The notes: generated by a model not told the origin, from the letters alone. 52,202 nt of DNA from Megasphaera massiliensis (GCF_000455225.1 NZ_HF954537.1:1073408-1125609); one strand, 5' to 3'. Shown: positions 6,838-15,484, numbered from the stretch's first letter. Numbers and translations are program-made.

Positions 6838-8190
6838 TTAAAAAGGCAGACGCGGCATAAAACCCCGTCGTTTACTCTTTTGTGCTTTCTTGGCCTGCTT
6901 CATCATCTTCTGCATTTCCATGAACTGCTTGATGAGGCGGTTGACGTCTTGGACACGAGTACCGCTGCCCTTAGCGATGCGGCGCTTACGGCTGTCCTTA
7001 ATCAGCATTTTAGGGTTGGTACTCGACCGTTCTTGAGCCGTCATGGACGTGATGATGGCTTCGATTCGCTTGAATTCCTTGCCGTCCATGTCGACCTTGT
7101 CGAGTTCTTTCTTGTACTTCCCGATGCCGGGAATGAGGCTAAGTAAGCTGCCCATGTTGCCCATCTTCTTAATCATCTGAAGCTGGGAGAGGAAATCATC
7201 GAAGGTGAAAGACCCGCTCTTCATGGTCTTCTTCATGTTTTCCATGGACTCTTCATCGAAAGCAGCCTGGGCTTTTTCGATGATTGTTTCGACGTCGCCT
7301 AAATCGAGGATACGCGACGCGTAACGATTGGGATGAAATTCTTCGATGCCGTCGAGTTTTTCGCTGACACCGATGAATTTGATAGGTTTGCCCGTGACGG
7401 CCTTGATGGACAAGGCGGCCCCGCCGCGGGCATCGCCGTCGAGCTTGGTCATAATCATGCCATCGATACCGAGGGCTTTATCGAAGGCAGAAGCTGCCGT
7501 CACGGCATCCTGACCGGTCATGGCGTCGACGACTAAGAGAATTTCATGAGGATGAACATTTTCTTTAATGTGAATCAATTCATCCATCAAGGTTTCGTTG
7601 ATATGAAGCCGCCCGGCCGTATCGATGATGACGACGTCGCGCAAATGGCTGGTCGCATAGGGAATAGCATGCTGGGCAATGGCGACAGGGTCCTTACTGC
7701 CGTCTTCGGTATAAACGGGCATATCCAGTTCCTGGCCGAGAACCTGCAGCTGGGTGATAGCTGCAGGACGATAGACGTCGGCTGCTACCATGAGCGGGCT
7801 CTTGCCTTGAGACTTTAGTTTTTTGGCGAGTTTCGCTGCCGTCGTCGTCTTACCGGCACCTTGGAGACCGACGAGCATGATGACTGTCGGCGGCTTCGGC
7901 GCAATGGTAATCCGGCTCTGGGTCCCGCCGAGGAGTTCCGTCAATTCATCGCGGACGATTTTGATGACCGTCTGCGACGCATTCAAGCTGCCGAAGACTT
8001 CTTCACCGACGGCTTTTTCTTTGACCTTCTTGATGAAGTCTTTGGTGACGGCAAAGTTGACGTCCGCTTCCAGCAAGGCGCGGCGCATCTCTTTCAGCGC
8101 TTCACTGACATCCTCTTCAGAAAGCTTCCCTTTGCCTCGAAGCTTTTTAAAGGCCGCCTGGAATCGTTCGGACAGACTTTCAAATGGCAT
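6838..8190 (-). CDS. ffh: Signal recognition particle protein Ffh
   Basis: 450 residues. N-terminal four-helix bundle at 1-85, GTPase G domain with P-loop GLQGAGKTTTAAKL near 110-120, DTAGRL and TKLDGDARGG motifs, then a methionine-rich M domain with the GSGTRVQDVNRLIKQF helix that binds 4.5S RNA. Ffh delivers nascent membrane and secretory proteins to FtsY/SecYEG. It follows ylxM by 13 bp, the conserved pair in Firmicutes. The start has an AAAGGAGG ribosome binding site. Confidence 0.98.
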   Translation of the reverse strand: MPFESLSERFQAAFKKLRGKGKLSEEDVSEALKEMRRALLEADVNFAVTKDFIKKVKEKAVGEEVFGSLNASQTVIKIVRDELTELLGGTQSRITIAPKPPTVIMLVGLQGAGKTTTAAKLAKKLKSQGKSPLMVAADVYRPAAITQLQVLGQELDMPVYTEDGSKDPVAIAQHAIPYATSHLRDVVIIDTAGRLHINETLMDELIHIKENVHPHEILLVVDAMTGQDAVTAASAFDKALGIDGMIMTKLDGDARGGAALSIKAVTGKPIKFIGVSEKLDGIEEFHPNRYASRILDLGDVETIIEKAQAAFDEESMENMKKTMKSGSFTFDDFLSQLQMIKKMGNMGSLLSLIPGIGKYKKELDKVDMDGKEFKRIEAIITSMTAQERSSTNPKMLIKDSRKRRIAKGSGTRVQDVNRLIKQFMEMQKMMKQAKKAQKSKRRGFMPRLPF

Positions 8191-8203
8191 GAGGGGCCTC
8201 CTT

Positions 8204-8533
8204 TTATAAATCTATTTCGTGTAAAAGTTGTTTAGCTCTTTCAATATCGCTGGGCCCTTGACCTTCAAGCAGGCCCTGGACTTCATCGATCTGTTCCCGG
8301 ACCGCATCGAAGCGGGCCAGCAACTGAAGCCGCTGTTCATAGCTTTCCAGCGAATGGGAAGCGCGCTTGAGCATGTCGTAAGCGCCTTGACGGGAAATCT
8401 GCAGTTCTTCCCCGATTTCACTCAAGGACAGGTCCATATCGAAATACATTTCCATACAGCGCCGCTGCTTCTCCGTCAATAACGGCCCGTACAGATCGAG
8501 GAGCCGTCCCTTACGGACTACGTCTTCAAGCAT
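8204..8533 (-). CDS. ylxM: YlxM/p13-like SRP-associated DNA-binding protein
   Basis: 109 residues from the ATG at 8533, which has AGGCGGTG six bases upstream; the in-frame ATG six codons earlier lacks a site. It has a sigma-70 region-4-like helix-turn-helix (LTEKQRRCMEMYFDMDLSLSEIG then ISRQGAYDMLKRA). YlxM homologues stimulate SRP GTPase activity in some streptococci. It is the first gene of the ffh-trmD operon, with a consensus promoter immediately upstream. Confidence 0.93.
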   Translation of the reverse strand: MLEDVVRKGRLLDLYGPLLTEKQRRCMEMYFDMDLSLSEIGEELQISRQGAYDMLKRASHSLESYEQRLQLLARFDAVREQIDEVQGLLEGQGPSDIERAKQLLHEIDL

Positions 8534-8566
8534 GGCTTCACCGCCTTTCAAACAGCGTACTTTGAT

Positions 8567-8595
8567 AGTATACCGGAATCGGTCTGCGCTGTCAA
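8567..8595 (-). promoter_or_regulatory. Sigma-A promoter of ylxM-ffh-rpsP-trmD operon
   Basis: Consensus TTGACA (8595-8590) and TATACT (8572-8567) with exactly 17 bp between. The TGA stop of the upstream molybdoenzyme (8594-8592) is embedded in the -35 hexamer, so the two transcription units abut. Confidence 0.88.
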
Positions 8596-10592
8596 GTATT
8601 TTTACTTGTCAGGTCGACGCGAACGTCATAAAAGGTACTGCCCCGCCCTTCATCGGTCAGGCGCTGGCTGGTGAGGACGTTGACCGAGGCGCCGCCGTCT
8701 TTGACCCGTTCACGCCACCATACGCCTTCGCTGACGACCCGGCCCGGTACGGTGCGGTCACTGATGCGGACGGTAAAATCGGCCTGTCCCCTTTTATTAC
8801 TAAGGGTCACGGACTCGCCGTCAGCGATACCGTATCGGCTGGCGTCATCGGGATGGACGAAGAGGTCCATCGTATGGCTGGCCGTCAATTCATCCCGTTC
8901 ATTAAAGGATGAATCGAGGATGCGCATATCGGCGCCGTTGACGAAGGCCAGTTTTCCCTCATCGGGATCAAGGGGCATATAATCGGGAAGGGCCGGTGTC
9001 AGGGCATCGTTGCGAATTTCGATCTTCCCCGACGGCGTCGCAAAGGTCGTCTGATAGTCTTCCGGCATGGGAAGGGGCGTCGGCCGGCCTGAGCGCAGGC
9101 AGTCCTGATCGACGGGAAGGGGCCATTTTACCGTCGAGGTGATGAGTTTATCGACAAGGTCCCGTTCGGACTGGTCGTAAAAGGGGTCGGTAATGCCGAG
9201 AGCCTTGGCCAAATCACAGGCAACGCGCCAATTAGATCGACTTTCGCCGAGAGGCTTGATGACGGCATAGCCGCACTGGATCGTGTAATTGCCGTAGGAA
9301 TAATAGGCGTCGTCGTGCTCCAAGGACGTCGTCGCCGGCAGGACGATGTCGGCGTATCGGGCCGTATCGGTCATGAAGCGTTCGTGGACGACGGTAAACA
9401 GATCGTCCCGAGAAAGGCCGGCGAGAACTTTATTTTGATCCGGCGCCGTACAGGCCGGGTTGGACGAATAGACGAAGAGGCTCTGGATGCTGTCGTCTTC
9501 CGTAAGGGCCTGACCGATGCAGCACATATTGACCAGTCGTGTTCCCTTCTTCTTCCAGTCCGACCGGATGACGATATCCTTGTCATAAGCCTTAGAGGCG
9601 CCGGCTGAGGTCAAGATTCCCCCGCCTCGTTTTCCCCAGGCGCCGACGACGGCCGGAAGGCAGGTGATGATGCGCGTCGTCATGGCGCCGTTGCGGTAGC
9701 GGGACTGGCCGCTTCCCAGACGAATGAAGGGCGCCCGCGCCTTGCCGTAGGCCTGAGCCAATTCTTCGACGACAGCTTTCGGGACGCCGGTAATTTTTTC
9801 CGTTTCTTCCGGCGTATAGCGAGGAATGACTTTTTCTTTCAGCTCATCCCAACCGAGGACTTTTTCAGACAGAAAGGCTTCGTCGGTCAGCCCGTCTCTA
9901 ACCAAGACGTGCATCATACCGAGAGCCAGTGCCCCATCGGTACCAGGCCGAATGGCGACGAAGTGATCGGCCAAATCGGCCGTCTTGGTGCGGTACGTAT
10001 CGATGCACCAAATAGCAGCCCCTTTTTCACGAGCAGCATCGACGTCGTGTTTGAAATGAATATTGGTGGCCATCATGTGAATGCTCCACAAGAAGATGGC
10101 GTCGCTGTTTTGCGCTTCCTGGGGCGCCGTCGGCAAGGTACCGCCCATGATGTCTTTGAACCCCTGCCCCTTGGCCGGTGCGCAAATCGTCCGGTCGAGT
10201 TCCGACGCACCTAGCCGATAAAACAAGCCATGCAGAGCATCGTGCTGGACGATGCCCATGGTGCCGGCGTAGGAGTACGGCAAGATGGCTTCTGGTCCCT
10301 CTTCGGCAATAATTTTTTTCCACGAAGCTGCGATTTCAGCTAGGGCCTGATCCCACGAGATGGGCTCAAATTTCCCGCTCCCCTTCGGTCCCGTCCGCTT
10401 GAGCGGCGTCGTCAGCCGCCGCGGCGAATAGACCGTCCGTTCATAGTGAGCCATCTTCGGGCATATCGTCCCCCGCGTAAAGGGATGGCTTTCATCGCCC
10501 TTCACCGAGACGACGCGACCGTCTTCAACGTCGACCAAGAGGCCGCAGGCGTCGGGACAGTCATAGGGGCAGACCGACCTATATTGTGTCAT
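8592..10592 (-). CDS. Molybdopterin-dependent oxidoreductase (DMSO reductase/formate dehydrogenase superfamily)
   Basis: 666 residues. The N-terminus has a 4Fe-4S motif with Cys8, Cys12, Cys16 and Cys44, followed by the bis-MGD catalytic domains and a C-terminal MGD-binding domain (about 550-660). There is no Tat signal, so a cytoplasmic enzyme is expected. Cys137 in the DRTICAPAKGQG stretch lies where formate dehydrogenase H has selenocysteine, so it may be the molybdenum or tungsten ligand (inference). No FeS, membrane or accessory subunit is adjacent, so its electron partner and substrate cannot be read from context. It has its own TTGCCA-17-TATAAT promoter and an AAGGAGGG ribosome binding site. 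Confidence 0.88.
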   Translation of the reverse strand: MTQYRSVCPYDCPDACGLLVDVEDGRVVSVKGDESHPFTRGTICPKMAHYERTVYSPRRLTTPLKRTGPKGSGKFEPISWDQALAEIAASWKKIIAEEGPEAILPYSYAGTMGIVQHDALHGLFYRLGASELDRTICAPAKGQGFKDIMGGTLPTAPQEAQNSDAIFLWSIHMMATNIHFKHDVDAAREKGAAIWCIDTYRTKTADLADHFVAIRPGTDGALALGMMHVLVRDGLTDEAFLSEKVLGWDELKEKVIPRYTPEETEKITGVPKAVVEELAQAYGKARAPFIRLGSGQSRYRNGAMTTRIITCLPAVVGAWGKRGGGILTSAGASKAYDKDIVIRSDWKKKGTRLVNMCCIGQALTEDDSIQSLFVYSSNPACTAPDQNKVLAGLSRDDLFTVVHERFMTDTARYADIVLPATTSLEHDDAYYSYGNYTIQCGYAVIKPLGESRSNWRVACDLAKALGITDPFYDQSERDLVDKLITSTVKWPLPVDQDCLRSGRPTPLPMPEDYQTTFATPSGKIEIRNDALTPALPDYMPLDPDEGKLAFVNGADMRILDSSFNERDELTASHTMDLFVHPDDASRYGIADGESVTLSNKRGQADFTVRISDRTVPGRVVSEGVWWRERVKDGGASVNVLTSQRLTDEGRGSTFYDVRVDLTSKNT

Positions 10593-10629
10593 AGAATTCC
10601 CTCCTTATTTATCTATATAATATATGTTC

Positions 10630-10658
10630 ATTATATCGCCGCAGAGGAACCTTGGCAA
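10630..10658 (-). promoter_or_regulatory. Promoter of the molybdoenzyme gene
   Basis: TTGCCA (10658-10653), 17 bp spacer, TATAAT (10635-10630), about 40 bases before the ATG at 10592. Confidence 0.7.
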
Positions 10659-10720
10659 AATTATCTAAAAAAATGCGATCCCCCCTTCTTCATCATCGAG
10701 CATAATGGTACATACAGCAA

Positions 10721-10758
10721 GGGCCCACGATGACGACGGGAAGTCTCACCATGGGCCC
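10721..10758 (-). terminator. Hairpin downstream of the AICAR formyltransferase gene
   Basis: GGGCCCA...TGGGCCC inverted repeat, about 13 bp with two wobble pairs, 45 bases past the stop. No clear T run follows, so it could be a weak terminator or an mRNA 3'-end stabiliser. The 211-base interval to the molybdoenzyme otherwise holds only that gene's promoter. Confidence 0.45.
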
Positions 10759-10803
10759 AAATCTGCGAAAACCTATCTTACAGTTGCCGCAAGGGTATTT
10801 TGT

Positions 10804-11979
10804 TTAATGATGGAAGAGGCGCAGGCCGGTCATAGCCATGGCAATTCCATATTTATCGCACGTTTCGATGACATTGTCGTCGCGGATCGAACCACCGGCC
10901 TGGGCGATGTAATCGACGCCGCTGCGATGAGCCCGTTCGATGTTATCGCCAAAGGGGAAGAAAGCATCACTGCCAAGGGCTACGCCGTGGAGCTGGGCAA
11001 TCCAGGCTTTCTTTTCTTCCCGCGTAAGGGGCTGCGGTTTTTCCGTAAAGAGATCCTGCCAGATACCGTCAGCCAAGACGTCTTCGTAATCGTCGGAGAT
11101 GTAGACGTCGATGGCATTGTCCCGGTTCGGACGACGGACGTCGTCGCGGAAGGGCAGGTTCAAGACTTTCGGGTTCTGACGGAGCCACCATACGTCGGCC
11201 TTATTGCCGGCCAGACGGGTGCAGTGGACGCGGGACTGCTGACCAGCGCCGACACCGATGGTCATGCCGTCTTTTACGTAGCAGACGGAGTTGGACTGGG
11301 TGTATTTTAAGGTAATGAGGGCGATGATGAGATCGCGCTGAGCGGCCGCCGGGATGTCCTTGTTCTGCGTCGGGATGTTCTGCAGCATATCGGCCGTGAT
11401 CTTGGCTTCATTTCGTTCCTGTTCAAAGGTGACGCCGTAGACTTCTTTCGATTCGACAGGCTGGGGCTTGTAATCGGCATTGATCTGAAGGACGCAGTAA
11501 TTGCCCTTTTTCTTAGTCTTTAAAATAGCCAGGGCTTCGTCGCTGTAGCCGGGCGCAATGACGCCGTCCGATACTTCGCGCTTCAAGAGGGTTGCCGTTT
11601 CGACGTCGCAGACATCGGAGAGGGCAACGAAATCGCCGTAAGAACTCATGCGATCGGCACCGCGGGCGCAGGCATAGGCCGTAGCCAAGGGCGACAAGGG
11701 CAGATCATCGACCCAATATATCTTCTTCAGGGTATCACTCATCTCCGTGGCAACGGCGGCGCCGGCCGGGCTGACGTGCTTGAAGGAAGCCGCTGCCGGA
11801 AGGCCTGTCGCTTCTTTCAATTCCTTGACCAACTGATAGCTGTTAAAGGCGTCGAGCAAATTAATATAGCCGGGACGGCCGCAAAGGACCGTAAAAGGAA
11901 GGGCGCTGCCATCCTTCATATAGACCCGGGACGACGACTGGTTCGGGTTGCAGCCGTATTTTAATTTCAGTTCGTTCAT
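10804..11979 (-). CDS. Stand-alone AICAR formyltransferase (PurH transformylase domain only)
   Basis: 391 residues from the ATG at 11979 (AGGAGG ribosome binding site nine bases upstream). It matches the transformylase half of PurH: NELKLKYGCNPNQ at the start, the KHVSPAGAA catalytic loop, and a C-terminus ending in GGSIRDDNVIETCDKYGIAMAMTG. It transfers a formyl group from 10-formyl-THF to AICAR (ZMP) in purine synthesis. The N-terminal IMP cyclohydrolase domain of bifunctional PurH is absent, so cyclohydrolase activity must come from another gene. A ZTP riboswitch in its leader senses the same substrate family, which supports the assignment. Confidence 0.92.
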   Translation of the reverse strand: MNELKLKYGCNPNQSSSRVYMKDGSALPFTVLCGRPGYINLLDAFNSYQLVKELKEATGLPAAASFKHVSPAGAAVATEMSDTLKKIYWVDDLPLSPLATAYACARGADRMSSYGDFVALSDVCDVETATLLKREVSDGVIAPGYSDEALAILKTKKKGNYCVLQINADYKPQPVESKEVYGVTFEQERNEAKITADMLQNIPTQNKDIPAAAQRDLIIALITLKYTQSNSVCYVKDGMTIGVGAGQQSRVHCTRLAGNKADVWWLRQNPKVLNLPFRDDVRRPNRDNAIDVYISDDYEDVLADGIWQDLFTEKPQPLTREEKKAWIAQLHGVALGSDAFFPFGDNIERAHRSGVDYIAQAGGSIRDDNVIETCDKYGIAMAMTGLRLFHH

Positions 11980-12002
11980 CGTGATACCTCCTGATAGACC
12001 CA

Positions 12003-12105
12003 AAATAAAAAAATACCGACACTTCTGGAACGTTTCGCCCAGACGGTCGGCTCTTATGAATCATGCTCCCCGTGGTAACTCCACTTCCGTCAGTCACATG
12101 CTTCA
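12003..12105 (-). promoter_or_regulatory. ZTP (pfl) riboswitch with expression-platform terminator
   Basis: The minus-strand leader contains the pfl-motif landmarks in order: GTGACTGACGG, GGAGTTACCACGGGGAGCATG, then CCGACCGTCTGGGC. The last element also forms an alternative hairpin, CCGAC-N2-TCTGG paired with CCAGA-N3-GTCGG, followed by seven T at about 12013. Aptamer and terminator therefore compete for the same bases. ZTP/ZMP binding would switch the downstream formyltransferase on. This matches the known association of pfl riboswitches with purH and folate genes. Confidence 0.9.
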
Positions 12106-12109
12106 CCTT

Positions 12110-12139
12110 ATTATACCGTCCGCCGATTCAGGCTGTCAA
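12110..12139 (-). promoter_or_regulatory. Promoter of the riboswitch-controlled formyltransferase
   Basis: TTGACA (12139-12134), 18 bp spacer, TATAAT (12115-12110). Transcription would begin just before the ZTP aptamer. Confidence 0.8.
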
Positions 12140-12169
12140 GAAAAAGGAGCTGCCGTCAGCAGCCCCTTT
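12139..12169 (-). terminator. Terminator of the pepA-PHP-ATPase operon
   Basis: Stem of GAAAGGGGCTGC with GCAGCTCCTTTTTC on the minus strand around a 5-base loop, ending in a T run just before the next promoter's -35 box. Confidence 0.8.
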
Positions 12170-12182
12170 CAGGTCGTACCCT

Positions 12183-13028
12183 CTATGATTCCTCTTCCGG
12201 AGGCTGCGGCGAAATGTCGCGCACGGTAATCTTGAGGATTTCCACAGCCATGCCCGTCGTATATTCCACTTCGTGCTGGATATCGCGGCGGATACGGCTC
12301 ATGAGTTTCTTTATATTTTCTCCGTAGGCAATGGTCAGGGACAAGATAATAGCCAGACCGTTGCGCGTCGAGTTATAGTTGATAGCCACCTTCAGTCGGT
12401 TGATCTTGGTCACGCCTTCATTTTGACTCAAAGCATGGCGGACCAGGCTTTCAAGGACGTCGTTGGAAAACGTCAGTTTCCCATAATAACTGAAGATGGG
12501 ACGAACGACGGAACGCTCGAAGGGCGACAATTTCTTGCCGTTGTTGTCATAAAAGAAAGAACGGATCGAATCCAGCAGATAGCCGCGAAAATGGGGTTTC
12601 AGCTCCATCGTCGGCACGGGGATGATATGCGTTCCCTCTTTGATGCGGATACTTTGAGCCTTTTCGATTTCCTCCGAGCACGAGACGTCTTCGATACGGA
12701 TGAACCGCGCCGGTTCCGGAAGCTCGAGGGCTTCGCAGATGCGGTGAATCATGTGCCGCGACGTTCCCAGGATGAGCAGTTTTTCAGGAGCTGCTTTGGC
12801 TAAGGCTGCCTTCATGGCAGCGGCGTCGTCCGGGTTATTGAATACGGCGCGGCGCACGGCCTTGAGGCGATTCGTTTCGTCCTTGGCCGACCGGCCGGCA
12901 ACGATGCGGTTGTGATCGATAAGGAGTCCGTCATCAATGATGGTCTGAATATCGTGATCGTAGGCGACGACCAGGGCATGGTGGCTCTTCCCCGTCCCGC
13001 TGGCGCCGATAAAACCGACAACTTCCAT
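12183..13028 (-). CDS. P-loop ATPase fused to an Asp23/Gls24-like domain
   Basis: 281 residues from the ATG at 13028; a GTG three codons upstream is also possible. Walker A GASGTGKS lies at 8-15 of this form, within an N-terminal kinase-like nucleotide-binding domain (to about 110). The C-terminal ~100 residues, from YYGKLTFSNDVLESLVRHAL to VEILKITVRDI, follow the Asp23/Gls24 (PF03780) pattern, a family linked to envelope stress and membrane-anchored complexes. No membrane segment is visible. It is the last gene after pepA and the PHP phosphoesterase. The role is unknown. The fusion suggests an NTP-dependent envelope or stress factor (inference). Confidence 0.75.
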   Translation of the reverse strand: MEVVGFIGASGTGKSHHALVVAYDHDIQTIIDDGLLIDHNRIVAGRSAKDETNRLKAVRRAVFNNPDDAAAMKAALAKAAPEKLLILGTSRHMIHRICEALELPEPARFIRIEDVSCSEEIEKAQSIRIKEGTHIIPVPTMELKPHFRGYLLDSIRSFFYDNNGKKLSPFERSVVRPIFSYYGKLTFSNDVLESLVRHALSQNEGVTKINRLKVAINYNSTRNGLAIILSLTIAYGENIKKLMSRIRRDIQHEVEYTTGMAVEILKITVRDISPQPPEEES

Positions 13029-13046
13029 GTCTGTCACCTGCCTTTA

Positions 13047-13850
13047 TTAGGGTACGTGAGACAACAAAGCCTGTACCTTTTCCCCATCGACGGTAAAGAT
13101 ACCGAGCTTTTCCGGGAAACGGCCGACGGTCCCGTGAAAATCGGAGCCGCCGCTGATATACCAATTGCGTTTTTGGGCTAATTCCAAAAATTCGTCGAAA
13201 CGGCCGCGGTTCTTGGGATGGTATACTTCCACGCCGTCGAAATCGTGGGTCAGGACTTCATCCAAGGTCCGCTTCAAGAGGCCCGGATGGGCTAAGACGG
13301 CCAGTCCCCCGACCTTGCGGATGAGGGCCACACATTCATCGATGGTCCGCCGCGTATAGGGCACGTAGAGGGGGCCGCCGTGGTAAAGGACCTTGTCAAA
13401 GACGGTCTTTACATCAGGGAAATAGCCCTTTTCGACGAGCATGCGGGCAATATGGGGACGGCCGACGGTGCCGCCCTTATGAACCATGTCTTCGACGACC
13501 TTGCGGTCGATGTCATAGCCGTTTGCCAGGCAGCGGTCGACGATTTCCATGGCCCGGTCGAAGCGCCGCTGCTTGAACTCGCGGCAGTATTCCTGCATGG
13601 CTTCATCGTCGGGATTGATCCCGTAGCCTAAAATATGGACATCTTCGCCGTCGTATTCAGAGCTTATTTCAATGGCCCGAATGATGCGGACGCCCGGATT
13701 CAGCTCATGACTGCCGTCGTAGGCAGCCACCGTATCGTGGTCCGAAATAGCGATGACGTCGAGCCCGGCATCGACGGCCATCTTGGTCAGCTGTTCCGGC
13801 GTATAGACACCGTCCGAGCAGGTTGTATGCATATGGAGATCGACTATCAC
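13047..13850 (-). CDS. PHP-domain phosphoesterase (TrpH/YciV, RNase AM-like)
   Basis: 267 residues. Metal-binding motifs of the PHP superfamily: DLHMHTTCSDG at the N-terminus, ISDHDTV near 36-42, a late GSDFHG. It is closest in layout to COG0613 proteins, which act on 3',5'-bisphosphonucleotides or as 5'-3' exoribonucleases trimming rRNA 5' ends. Its start overlaps the pepA stop in an ATGA. It precedes the P-loop/Asp23 gene by 18 bp, so it belongs to a three-gene operon. Confidence 0.9.
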   Translation of the reverse strand: MIVDLHMHTTCSDGVYTPEQLTKMAVDAGLDVIAISDHDTVAAYDGSHELNPGVRIIRAIEISSEYDGEDVHILGYGINPDDEAMQEYCREFKQRRFDRAMEIVDRCLANGYDIDRKVVEDMVHKGGTVGRPHIARMLVEKGYFPDVKTVFDKVLYHGGPLYVPYTRRTIDECVALIRKVGGLAVLAHPGLLKRTLDEVLTHDFDGVEVYHPKNRGRFDEFLELAQKRNWYISGGSDFHGTVGRFPEKLGIFTVDGEKVQALLSHVP

Positions 13851-15304
13851 TGTACACCTCCCTGCAGTAAGTGCAGAATCGATTTAATGCCGACGCCCGT
13901 GGCGCCGATAAATCCCGTTTCATCGGCCTTTTCCCGGAAAGCAGGACCGGCGATGTCGAGGTGGATCCACGGCGTCCCGTCCTTTACGAACTGCTTCAAG
14001 AAGAGACCTGCCGTAATCGCCCCGGCTTCAGGACCGCCGACGTTCTTCATGTCGGCTACACTGCTTTTCAAAAGGCTTTCATATTCTTCATCAGCCGGCA
14101 GCTGCCAAATCTTTTCATGGGCTTCCGTCGCGACTTTAAAGAAGCGGTTCATCCATTCCTGGTCATTGCCGACCATGCCCGTCCGCACCGATCCCAAGGC
14201 CGTCACACAAGCCCCGGTCAGGGTCGCCAGGTCGATGAGGCGCGTCGCCCCTTTTTCCTGAGCATAGGTCAAGGCGTCGGCCAAAATGAGCCGCCCTTCG
14301 GCATCGGTATTCTTGACTTCAACGGTCTTGCCGTTATACATGGTCAAGATGTCGTCGACATGATAAGCCATGCCGGAAGGAATATTTTCAACGAGGGGCA
14401 AAACGGCCAGCACATTGACGGGATAGCGAAGCAGCATGAGGGCCCGAATGACACCGACAGCAGCAGCCGCCCCGGCCATATCGCTTTTCATAAATTCCAG
14501 GCCCTTGTGGCTCTTTAAGGAGAGACCGCCGCTGTCATAGGTAACGCCCTTGCCGACGATGCCCAGGACTTCCCGGCTGTTAGGATCGCCCTGATAGGCA
14601 ATGGATACCAGCTGGGGCGGATTCATGCTGCCCTTGCCGACGGCGACGATACCGCCCATGTGGCGTTTTTCCAAGGCCCATTTATTCAGCGATTCAATGA
14701 GGATGTGATCGCCCTTCAGCGTATCGGCCACGATATCGGCAAACTTCCTCGGCGTCAAATCGTTAGACGGCATATTGATCAAGTCGCGGGCTTCATAGAC
14801 GCCTTCATACATCGACGTGTAGCGATAGCACATGGAATTGAATTCCTGAGCTCTCATGCTGCGCGACAGAATATTGATACTGCTGACGGTTCGGCTGTGT
14901 TTATCGCTCTTATAATGGGTAAATTCATAATTGCGGTACAAAAGCCCGTCGAGAAGAGACGCCATATCCATTTCCAGGGTATCGGCCATGATGGCCAGCT
15001 CGCGGACGCCTTCTTTCATGGCCGCCGCCATCAGCCGCTGGGCCATGCGGAAATCTTCATACGTCGAATAACGGACCGGTTTCCCCTCCAGACCGATGAG
15101 GAAGTACGTTTTCGGCTCCCCGTCTGACAGGCAGTGAAATACGTGGAGAGACGTATACTGTAAAAGTTCCGGGTGTTGCTCCGTATAGGCCCGGATCAGG
15201 ACGACGTCATCCTGGGGCAGCTGACGCAGGGTCGACAGCCTCTTATCGAGGCCGACTGCCAGCGTATTCAGACCGCCTTTGCCATTATAACTAATCATGC
15301 ACAT
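13847..15304 (-). CDS. pepA: Leucyl aminopeptidase, M17 family
   Basis: 485 residues. The C-terminal catalytic domain carries the M17 signature NTDAEGRLILADAL, the lysine/aspartate-rich GKGVTYDSGGLSLK stretch that binds two metal ions, and the SDMAGAA motif. M17 enzymes release N-terminal residues from peptides in the cytosol as hexamers. The N-terminal macro-like domain is divergent, as is usual. Starts at the first ATG or two codons later are both possible. A TTGATT-18-TATAAT promoter lies upstream. Confidence 0.95.
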   Translation of the reverse strand: MCMISYNGKGGLNTLAVGLDKRLSTLRQLPQDDVVLIRAYTEQHPELLQYTSLHVFHCLSDGEPKTYFLIGLEGKPVRYSTYEDFRMAQRLMAAAMKEGVRELAIMADTLEMDMASLLDGLLYRNYEFTHYKSDKHSRTVSSINILSRSMRAQEFNSMCYRYTSMYEGVYEARDLINMPSNDLTPRKFADIVADTLKGDHILIESLNKWALEKRHMGGIVAVGKGSMNPPQLVSIAYQGDPNSREVLGIVGKGVTYDSGGLSLKSHKGLEFMKSDMAGAAAAVGVIRALMLLRYPVNVLAVLPLVENIPSGMAYHVDDILTMYNGKTVEVKNTDAEGRLILADALTYAQEKGATRLIDLATLTGACVTALGSVRTGMVGNDQEWMNRFFKVATEAHEKIWQLPADEEYESLLKSSVADMKNVGGPEAGAITAGLFLKQFVKDGTPWIHLDIAGPAFREKADETGFIGATGVGIKSILHLLQGGVQ

Positions 15305-15376
15305 CGCTCACTTTCACACTACTCTAAGTCACCATATATTAAAGAATTAATCATAATGATATTATTAGCCACTATT

Positions 15377-15406
15377 ATTATACAATCGCCCTATTGACAA
15401 AATCAA
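15377..15406 (-). promoter_or_regulatory. Promoter of pepA operon
   Basis: TTGATT (15406-15401), 18 bp, TATAAT (15382-15377), about 73 bases upstream of the pepA start. Confidence 0.6.
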
Positions 15407-15428
15407 GAATTCGTAAAAACAATAAAAA

Positions 15429-15484
15429 TTAAGTACATTGCTTGGTCAGAATCATAACGTCGACGATTCCTGCAATGTACTTAA
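15429..15484 (-). terminator. Long-arm hairpin terminator
   Basis: Perfect 13-bp arms (TTAAGTACATTGC / GCAATGTACTTAA) enclose an inner GAATC/GATTC stem. On the minus strand a TTTTTATTGTTTTT tract follows. It lies 46 bases after the stop of the 15531-16676 gene and is the probable end of that transcript. Confidence 0.8.
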
